A program made the translations under genes and the position numbers. A stretch of DNA of 5,914 bases from Clostridia bacterium (GTDB lineage Bacteria; Bacillota; Clostridia; Oscillospirales; Acutalibacteraceae), in NCBI GenBank assembly GCA_017552845.1, contig JAFZOE010000156.1:1-5914 (forward strand). Direction: 5' to 3'. Under the pieces are notes generated by a model. The model saw nothing but the letters and a program-made list of their open reading frames with translations, did not search any database and was not told the origin of the DNA. Each line of letters begins with the position of its first letter. Position 1 is the stretch's first letter. This document shows, in pieces, positions 1-4,800 of the stretch.

Positions 1-1
1 A

Positions 2-391
2 ACTCAGGAGACCTGGTGCAACGGCTGGTATCATACCGGCGACACGGCGTGGATGGATGAGGACGGCTTCTTCTGGTATGTCGGCAGGGTTGACGATGTC
101 ATCAAGTCCTCCGGCTACCGCATCGGCCCCTTCGAGATTGAGAGCGTCATCATGGAACTTCCCTATGTTCTCGAATGCGGCGTTTCCCCCGCTCCCGATC
201 CGGTCAGAGGCCAGATTGTCAAGGCGAGCATCGTGCTCACCAAGGGCACCGAGGGCACCGAGGAGCTCAAGAAGGAAATTCAGAACTATGTCAAGGTTCA
301 CACGGCGCCCTATAAATATCCCCGCCTCGTCGTTTTCAGGGATGAGCTTCCCAAGACGACCAGCGGCAAGATAATGAGAAATCAATTATAA
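2..391 (+). CDS. AMP-forming acyl-CoA synthetase, C-terminal part (5' end outside window)
   Basis: This is the last 129 residues of an ANL-superfamily (acyl-CoA/acetyl-CoA synthetase) enzyme. Such enzymes activate a carboxylic acid with ATP to an acyl-adenylate and then transfer it to CoA. The frame is open to the left edge, so the ATG at 53 is internal. Seen: GWYHTGDT (visible residues 8-15) with the ATP-ribose-binding Asp14; the hinge motif GRVDDVIK followed by SGYRIGPFEIE (about residues 28-47); and the catalytic adenylation lysine, Lys123, in PKTTSGKIMR. The pattern fits acetyl-CoA synthetase and medium-chain acyl-CoA synthetase relatives; the substrate pocket lies in the missing N-terminal domain. 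The protein stops six residues after the catalytic Lys, shorter than many relatives. The gap to ilvE is 29 bp, suggesting one operon. Given the aminotransferase and 2-oxoacid oxidoreductase downstream, a short branched-chain or aryl acid is the inferred substrate. Confidence 0.93.
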   Translation, partial: TQETWCNGWYHTGDTAWMDEDGFFWYVGRVDDVIKSSGYRIGPFEIESVIMELPYVLECGVSPAPDPVRGQIVKASIVLTKGTEGTEELKKEIQNYVKVHTAPYKYPRLVVFRDELPKTTSGKIMRNQL

Positions 392-392
392 T
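387..392 (+). promoter_or_regulatory. Possible -10 element upstream of ilvE
   Basis: A perfect TATAAT lies across the stop codon of the acyl-CoA synthetase, in a locally AT-rich stretch (about 371-420) that contrasts with the GC-rich coding sequence around it. A start about 7 nt downstream would leave a leader of roughly 20 nt carrying the ilvE ribosome binding site. No TTGACA-like -35 box lies 16-18 bp upstream and there is no extended TGn motif, so this may be chance or a weak internal promoter. Confidence 0.25.
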
Positions 393-403
393 TAAATTCA
401 CAT

Positions 404-412
404 AAGAAAGGA
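404..412 (+). promoter_or_regulatory. Ribosome binding site of ilvE
   Basis: AAGAAAGGA ends 8 nt before the ATG at 421. It supports that start over the in-frame ATG two codons later (427). Confidence 0.7.
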
Positions 413-420
413 TGTAAACT

Positions 421-1494
421 ATGGATATGGAAATCAAAATCACAAAGACAACTGCTCCGAAGGCAAAGCCCGCAGATGAATCGAAACTCGGTTTCGGCAA
501 AGTATTTACCGACCATATGTTCGTAATGGACTACTCCGCCGATCAGGGCTGGCACGATGCAAGAATCGTTCCTTTCGACTATCTTCCGATTCACCCCGCA
601 GCAAGCGTTCTCCACTACGGCACCGAGATCTTTGAAGGTCTCAAGGCTTACAGAACGGTAAACGGCGATATCGCCCTCTTCCGTCCTATTGAAAACATCA
701 GAAGAATGAATAATTCCGCAGAGCGTCTCTGCCTGCCCCAGATTGATGAGGATTTCGCTCTCAAGATTTTCGACACCCTCGTTGAGCTTGAGAAGGACTG
801 GGTTCCCCATTCCGAAGGCACCTCGCTCTATATCAGACCCTTTATGATCGGCAACGACGAGAACCTCGGCGTTCACGCCGTTCACAACGCAAAGTATATC
901 GTAATTCTCTCCCCCTCGGGCGCATACTACGCAGAGGGCATCAACCCCGTTAAAATCGCCATCGAGGCCGAGGATGTCAGAGCTGTCAGAGGCGGCACCG
1001 GCTACGCGAAATGCGGCGGCAACTACGCGGCATCCCTTCGCGCAGGTCAGAAGGCAGAGGAGAAGGGCTTCACCCAGGTTCTCTGGCTTGACGGCGTTGA
1101 GAGAAAGTATATCGAAGAAGTCGGCTCAATGAACGTTATGTTCAAGATCAGCGGCGAAATCGTAACTCCGAAGCTGACCGGCTCCGTCCTTCCCGGCATC
1201 ACCAGGAAATCCTGCTGCGAGCTTCTCAGGGAAAAGGGCTACACCGTTTCCGAGCGTCTGCTCTCCATCGATGAGCTTGAGGACGCCGCGAGACAGGGCA
1301 CCCTCGAAGAGGCGTGGGGCACCGGCACAGCAGCCGTTGTCTCCCCGATCGGCTGGCTCAGCTACAAGGAAGACGAATTCGAAATCAGCAACGGCAAGAT
1401 CGGCGAAGTTACCCAGATGCTCTATGACGAGCTCACCGGCATCCAGTGGGGCAAGCTCGAGGATAAATACGGCTGGATTCACAAGGTATGCTGA
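421..1494 (+). CDS. ilvE: Branched-chain amino acid aminotransferase (fold type IV, PLP)
   Basis: This 357-residue cytosolic enzyme reversibly moves the amino group between glutamate and the 2-oxoacids of valine, leucine and isoleucine. Its length and motifs match the longer, eukaryote-like BCAT subgroup rather than the ~310-residue E. coli IlvE type. Seen: HYGTEIFEGLKAYR (65-78); SLYIRPFMIG (135-144); the PLP Schiff-base lysine Lys197 in GGTGYAKCGGNYAAS; the cofactor glutamate, probably Glu233, in YIEEVGSMNVMF; LTGSVLPGITR (252-262); and the phosphate-binding GTGTAAVVSP (300-309). All expected active-site segments are present. The ATG at 421 has a well-spaced AAGAAAGGA. The stop overlaps the start of the next gene, which suggests translational coupling. 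The enzyme's 2-oxoacid products are plausible substrates of the oxidoreductase encoded downstream, so it links that complex to amino acid pools. Codon use is strongly biased (mostly AAG, TTC, GGC), consistent with good expression. Confidence 0.95.
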   Translation: MDMEIKITKTTAPKAKPADESKLGFGKVFTDHMFVMDYSADQGWHDARIVPFDYLPIHPAASVLHYGTEIFEGLKAYRTVNGDIALFRPIENIRRMNNSAERLCLPQIDEDFALKIFDTLVELEKDWVPHSEGTSLYIRPFMIGNDENLGVHAVHNAKYIVILSPSGAYYAEGINPVKIAIEAEDVRAVRGGTGYAKCGGNYAASLRAGQKAEEKGFTQVLWLDGVERKYIEEVGSMNVMFKISGEIVTPKLTGSVLPGITRKSCCELLREKGYTVSERLLSIDELEDAARQGTLEEAWGTGTAAVVSPIGWLSYKEDEFEISNGKIGEVTQMLYDELTGIQWGKLEDKYGWIHKVC

Positions 1495-2156
1495 ATCTTA
1501 CCCCGAAAAGAGTAACCCTCTTCTGCGGCCACTACGGCACGGGCAAGACCAACGCCGCGGTAAACTACGCGTTTTATCTTAAACGCGCTCTCGGCAAAAA
1601 TGTAAAAATTGCGGATATGGATATCGTAAATCCGTATTTTCGCACCAAGGACAGCGAAAAGGAGCTCGGCGAGGCGGGAATAGAGCTGATTTCCCCGCAT
1701 TACGCGAATACGAATATCGATCTCCCCGCTCTGCCTCAGGAGCTTTACGGCCTGTTTGAATTCAAAGAATCCTACGCCGTGCTCGATATAGGCGGCGACG
1801 ACAGAGGCGCCTACGCCCTCGGCAGATTCGCTCCGCTGATTCTTGAGGAAAACGATTTTGACAACTTCTTTGTCGCGAATTTTTACAGACCGCTGACCGC
1901 GAACGCCGCCGACGCCTTTGAAGTGATGAAAGAAATCGAGGCGGCAGGAAAAGTTCCGTTCACCGGCATTGTCAATAATTCAAATCTCGGCGACGAGACG
2001 GCGGCGGAAGATATTCTCAAAAAGATTCCGCTCGCCGAAGAACTTGCCGCAATGAGCGGCCTGCCCGTGGTTATGACAACCGCAAAAAGAAATATCGCGG
2101 AGACGCTCGGTATCGAAAACGTTCTTCCGCTTGATTTACAGGCAAAATACTATTGA
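1488..2156 (+). CDS. P-loop ATPase of unknown role within the 2-oxoacid oxidoreductase operon
   Basis: This 222-residue soluble protein has a P-loop NTPase fold of the SIMIBI/MinD-CobQ kind. Seen: beta strand RVTLFCG, then Walker A GHYGTGKT (14-21); ADMDIVNPYFR (42-52), placed like the switch I region of MinD-type proteins; a Walker B-like YAVLDIGGDD (96-105, Asp100); and VNNSNLGDET (162-171), which may contact the base. Walker A lacks the second lysine of true ParA/MinD deviant loops. There is one cysteine (Cys13), so it is not a CxxC Fe-S carrier of the Mrp/NBP35 type. No membrane segment is seen. The ATG at 1488 lies inside the end of ilvE and has no well-spaced Shine-Dalgarno, so it probably depends on coupled re-initiation; the next Met (44) would delete the Walker A. 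I recall similar 'ATP-binding proteins' beside such oxidoreductases in Clostridia, but no established function. A role in assembly, activation or regulation of the complex is only a guess. Confidence 0.85.
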   Translation: MLNLTPKRVTLFCGHYGTGKTNAAVNYAFYLKRALGKNVKIADMDIVNPYFRTKDSEKELGEAGIELISPHYANTNIDLPALPQELYGLFEFKESYAVLDIGGDDRGAYALGRFAPLILEENDFDNFFVANFYRPLTANAADAFEVMKEIEAAGKVPFTGIVNNSNLGDETAAEDILKKIPLAEELAAMSGLPVVMTTAKRNIAETLGIENVLPLDLQAKYY

Positions 2157-2163
2157 GAAAGGA
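2155..2163 (+). promoter_or_regulatory. Ribosome binding site deciding the ferredoxin-subunit start
   Basis: GAGAAAGGA begins inside the stop codon of the P-loop gene and ends 10 nt before the ATG at 2174. An in-frame TTG at 2153 lies upstream of this site and so cannot use it. The ATG at 2166-adjacent bases (2164-2167 region) is out of frame, which leaves 2174 as the supported start. Confidence 0.65.
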
Positions 2164-2173
2164 ATGTGTTTAC

Positions 2174-2380
2174 ATGCCTAAAGTAACCTTTGATACGGAT
2201 ATGTGCAAGGGCTGCGGACTCTGCGTCAGCGCCTGCCCGAAGCATATTCTCGTTATCGCCAGGGATAAAATAAATAAAAAGGGACATTCCCCCGCCGAAA
2301 TGACCGATCAGTCTCAGTGCATCGGCTGCGCCTTCTGCGCGACCATGTGCCCCGATTGCGTCATAACGGTAGAGAAGTGA
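2174..2380 (+). CDS. 2-oxoacid:ferredoxin oxidoreductase, ferredoxin-like (delta) subunit
   Basis: This 68-residue protein carries two bacterial-ferredoxin motifs. Cys11, 14, 17 and 21 (CKGCGLCVSACP) and Cys49, 52, 55 and 59 (CIGCAFCATMCP) should bind two [4Fe-4S] clusters, with the usual swap of the fourth cysteine between motifs. A ninth cysteine, Cys62, follows the second motif. Its role is to pass electrons between the thiamine-diphosphate subunit and external ferredoxin. Length and motif spacing fit the KorD/VorD-type subunit of four-subunit oxidoreductases. The ATG at 2174 is chosen because GAGAAAGGA is correctly placed before it; a TTG start at 2153 would add seven residues and overlap the previous gene. 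The stop codon is part of the next gene's ribosome binding site, so translation of the two is probably coupled. It could in principle act as a free ferredoxin, but position and spacing argue for a dedicated subunit. Confidence 0.93.
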   Translation: MPKVTFDTDMCKGCGLCVSACPKHILVIARDKINKKGHSPAEMTDQSQCIGCAFCATMCPDCVITVEK

Positions 2381-2389
2381 GGTGCAGAC

Positions 2390-3454
2390 ATGGCTGAAAA
2401 AGTTCTTATGAAAGGTAATGAGGCGATAGCCGAAGCCGCCATCAGAGCCGGCTGTCTCCATTACTTCGGATATCCCATCACTCCGCAGACGGAGCTCGCC
2501 GCATACATGGCAAAGAGAATGCCCAAAATCGAAGGCGGCGTATTCCTCCAGGCAGAGAGCGAAATCGCCGCAATCAATATGGTTTACGGCGTTGCCTCCA
2601 CGGGCAAGAGAGTTATGACCTCGTCATCGAGCCCCGGAGTTTCGCTCAAGCAGGAGGGTATCTCCTATATCGCAGGCGCGGATCTTCCCGCGCTGATAGT
2701 CAACGTCCAGAGAGGCGGCCCCGGTCTCGGCGGCATCCAGCCCTCTCAGTCCGATTATTTCCAGGCGACCAAGGGCGGCGGCCACGGCGATTATCATCTG
2801 ATAGTCCTCACCCCCGCTTCCGTTCAGGAAATGGCGGATTTAACCGGCCTCGCATTTGACCTCGCGGATAAATACCGCATGCCCGCCATGCTTCTCGCAG
2901 ACGGCACAATGGGCCAGATGATGGAGCCCGTCGAGCTTCCCGAAACCGCTCCCGAAATGATTGAAAAACCCTGGGCGGTAACCGGAACTCAGATGAAGAG
3001 AAAGCACAATATCATCAATTCGCTCTACCTCGTTCCCGATGAGCTCGAGAAGATGAATTTCGAGCGCTATGAGAGATATAAGCAGGTCGAGGCAAACGAG
3101 ACAAGATACGAAGAATACATGATGGACGACGCCGAGATATGCGTAGTCGCATTCGGTATCGCCGCGCGCGTTTCGAGAAACGCCGTTGTCGAGGCAAGGA
3201 AGCAGGGCATCAAGGCCGGCCTCATCAGACCGATCACAATCTGGCCCTTCCCCAAGGATGCAATCGCAAAGGCGGCGACCCACTGCAAGGAAATCATCTC
3301 CGTTGAGCTTTCAATGGGTCAGATGATTGAGGATATCGCGCTCTCCGCCGAGTGCAAAGTTCCCGTAACTCTCTGCAACAGAGCGGGCGGCATGATTCCC
3401 TCTCCCGATCAGGTCTTCGACGCAATCAAAAAAGCTGCAGGAGGTAATGAATAA
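2390..3454 (+). CDS. vorB: 2-oxoacid:ferredoxin oxidoreductase, alpha subunit (VorB/KorA-like)
   Basis: This 354-residue subunit supplies the pyrimidine-binding (domain I) and domain II parts of an oxidoreductase that converts 2-oxoacid + CoA to acyl-CoA + CO2, with ferredoxin as electron acceptor, reversibly. Seen: GYPITPQTEL (27-36), the family signature at the N-terminus; AESEIAA (55-61), where Glu58 aligns by motif with the glutamate that activates the thiamine pyrimidine in pyruvate:ferredoxin oxidoreductase; TSSSSPGVSLKQEGISY (77-93); QRGGPGLGGIQPSQSD (107-122); a linker rich in charged and Tyr residues (about 195-248); and the C-terminal domain from AEICVVAFG (248) with LIRPITIWPFP (278-288). 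Length is normal for a free alpha subunit with no fused gamma domain. GAGG, partly inside the preceding stop, precedes the ATG by 7 nt. I favour VorB (2-oxoisovalerate) over KorA (2-oxoglutarate) from overall pattern and the ilvE neighbour; specificity is not proved. Confidence 0.93.
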   Translation: MAEKVLMKGNEAIAEAAIRAGCLHYFGYPITPQTELAAYMAKRMPKIEGGVFLQAESEIAAINMVYGVASTGKRVMTSSSSPGVSLKQEGISYIAGADLPALIVNVQRGGPGLGGIQPSQSDYFQATKGGGHGDYHLIVLTPASVQEMADLTGLAFDLADKYRMPAMLLADGTMGQMMEPVELPETAPEMIEKPWAVTGTQMKRKHNIINSLYLVPDELEKMNFERYERYKQVEANETRYEEYMMDDAEICVVAFGIAARVSRNAVVEARKQGIKAGLIRPITIWPFPKDAIAKAATHCKEIISVELSMGQMIEDIALSAECKVPVTLCNRAGGMIPSPDQVFDAIKKAAGGNE

Positions 3455-4206
3455 TGGCAATCGTATTTGAAAAACCCAAATCACTCACCGATGCGCCGCT
3501 CCATTACTGCCCCGGCTGCACCCACGGCATAATCCACCGCCTCGTCGCTCAGGCGATTGACGAGCTCGGCATAGAAGGCAGAACCATCGGCGTCGCGCCG
3601 GTCGGCTGCGCTGTTATGGCATATAACTATTTCAGCTGCGATATGGTTGAAGCCGCCCACGGCAGAGCCCCCGCTGTTGCGACAGGCCTCAAGAGAAGCC
3701 TGCCCGAGAATATCATCTTCACCTATCAGGGTGACGGCGACCTCGCTTCAATCGGCATGGCCGAGACAGTCCATTCCGCAACAAGAAACGAGAATATCAC
3801 AATCATTTTCGTAAACAACGCTATTTACGGTATGACCGGCGGCCAGATGGCTCCGACCTCCCTTCCCGGTCAGGTCACCCAGACCTCTCCCTACGGCAGA
3901 GACGTCACCACCGCGGGCTTCCCGATCAGAATCTGCGAGCTCCTTTCAACTCTTGACGGCCCCGAATACATCGAGAGAGTCGCGGTCAACAATGTCAAGA
4001 ATATAAAGCAGGCTCAGAAAGCAATCAAAAAGGCGTTTGAAAATCAGGTCAACGGCAAGGGCTTCTCGCTTATCGAGGTTGTTTCCTCCTGCCCGACCAA
4101 CTGGGGCATGACACCCGATGACGCTCTCAGATGGATTGACGAGAAAATGATTCCCTACTATCCTCTCGGCGTTTACAAAGACAGAAGCGCAAAGGAGGGC
4201 GAATAA
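3454..4206 (+). CDS. vorA: 2-oxoacid:ferredoxin oxidoreductase, beta subunit (thiamine diphosphate-binding)
   Basis: This 250-residue subunit binds the diphosphate of thiamine diphosphate and an [4Fe-4S] cluster. Seen: CPGCTHG (19-25); VAPVGC (47-52); HGRAPAVATG (69-78); the TPP/Mg motif beginning GDGD at 93 and closing at Asn121-Asn122; IYGMTGGQ (124-131); and SCPTNWG (212-218). Cys19, Cys22, Cys52 and Cys213 match in order and approximate spacing the four ligands known for the beta subunit of the archaeal 2-oxoacid:ferredoxin oxidoreductase, so the proximal cluster is probably present. The start overlaps the vorB stop by one base (TAATG) and has an excellent AGGAGGT 8 nt upstream. After Cys52 the sequence is AVMAYNYF, without the Ser-Ser-Lys/Arg pattern I associate with 2-oxoglutarate-type subunits. 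That leans toward an uncharged branched-chain or aryl substrate, but it is inference from motif memory. Confidence 0.93.
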   Translation: MAIVFEKPKSLTDAPLHYCPGCTHGIIHRLVAQAIDELGIEGRTIGVAPVGCAVMAYNYFSCDMVEAAHGRAPAVATGLKRSLPENIIFTYQGDGDLASIGMAETVHSATRNENITIIFVNNAIYGMTGGQMAPTSLPGQVTQTSPYGRDVTTAGFPIRICELLSTLDGPEYIERVAVNNVKNIKQAQKAIKKAFENQVNGKGFSLIEVVSSCPTNWGMTPDDALRWIDEKMIPYYPLGVYKDRSAKEGE

Positions 4207-4207
4207 T

Positions 4208-4738
4208 ATGACAACTGAGATTCTTATAGCCGGTTTCGGCGGTCAGGGCGTGCTCTTCGCGGGCAAGTTCCTCGCTTACAAAGCGCTCCTTGAGAATAAG
4301 CAGCTCTCCTGGCTCCCCTCCTACGGCCCCGAAATGCGCGGCGGCACCGCAAACTGCTCGGTCATCATCAGCGATGAACCCGTCGGCTCGCCGATAGTTT
4401 CAAAGCCCGACGTGCTTATAGTCATGAACCTCCCGTCCCTTGATAAATATGAGGATGCGGTAGTTCCCGGCGGCAAGATTTTCGTTGACTCCACCCTCAT
4501 CGAGAGAAAGGTCAACAGAACCGATGTTGATGTTTATTACATCCCCGCGACCAAGCTCGCGAACGATATCGAGGCTCCGACACTCGCCAATATGATTATG
4601 ATCGGCAAGGTCATCAAGGAGACCGGCGTCGTTCCCTACGACAATATCGACAAGGCACTCGACAAGGTCGTTTCCGCAAGAAAAGCCGCCCTGAAGGAAA
4701 TCAACTTCAAGGCGCTCGATACGGGATATAATAACTGA
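4208..4738 (+). CDS. 2-oxoacid:ferredoxin oxidoreductase, gamma subunit
   Basis: This 176-residue protein corresponds to the POR gamma/KorC-type subunit, the domain that completes the CoA-handling part of the complex. Seen: an N-terminal Rossmann-like strand-turn with GFGGQGV (9-15); the family's conserved PSYGPEMRGGTANC (37-50); KPDVLIVMNLPSLDKY (66-81); and VPGGKIFVDSTLI (86-98). Length is usual for a free gamma subunit. Its start lies 1 nt after the vorA stop, with GGAGG ending 9 nt before the ATG. It is the last gene of the operon: the next feature is a hairpin terminator 20 bp downstream. With the ferredoxin, alpha and beta subunits just upstream, this makes a complete four-subunit enzyme in the order delta-alpha-beta-gamma. 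Names in use for this subunit differ between schemes (KorC, VorG), so no symbol is assigned. Confidence 0.93.
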   Translation: MTTEILIAGFGGQGVLFAGKFLAYKALLENKQLSWLPSYGPEMRGGTANCSVIISDEPVGSPIVSKPDVLIVMNLPSLDKYEDAVVPGGKIFVDSTLIERKVNRTDVDVYYIPATKLANDIEAPTLANMIMIGKVIKETGVVPYDNIDKALDKVVSARKAALKEINFKALDTGYNN

Positions 4739-4758
4739 TACGGCAAAAATCAATAATA

Positions 4759-4784
4759 AAAGGACAGGCACAAGCCTGTCCTTT
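4759..4784. terminator. Intrinsic terminator shared by convergent genes
   Basis: An 11-bp perfect stem (AAAGGACAGGC with GCCTGTCCTTT) closes a 4-nt ACAA loop. On the plus strand it is followed by a T-rich tract (TTTATTTTATATTTT), and on the minus strand by TTTTATTATTG. It lies between the gamma-subunit stop (4738) and the stop of the convergent protease gene (4801), so it probably ends transcription from both directions. The plus-strand side has the better T tract. Confidence 0.9.
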
Positions 4785-4800
4785 ATTTTATATTTTATTA

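Noticed and set aside
53..55. ATG as the start of a 112-residue protein
   Set aside because: The frame is open upstream to base 2 and encodes GWYHTGDT, a conserved part of the acyl-CoA synthetase, so this Met is internal.
392..420. T-box, leader peptide or riboswitch before ilvE
   Set aside because: The gap is only 29 bp and shows no hairpin or attenuator structure.
382..885. 167-codon open frame on the minus strand opposite ilvE
   Set aside because: It mirrors a strongly conserved plus-strand gene, has no recognisable domain, and is explained by the codon bias of ilvE.
2153..2155. TTG start for the ferredoxin subunit
   Set aside because: It precedes the GAGAAAGGA site instead of following it, and adds seven residues not typical of the family. 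The ATG at 2174 is well placed.
1488..2156. ParA/MinD partition protein or Mrp-type Fe-S carrier
   Set aside because: Walker A lacks the deviant second lysine, there is no CxxC pair, and no parB-like partner or membrane-targeting helix is visible.
2840..3283. 147-codon open frame on the minus strand opposite vorB
   Set aside because: A shadow of the conserved alpha subunit; its Cys/His-rich look comes from the antisense of common codons.
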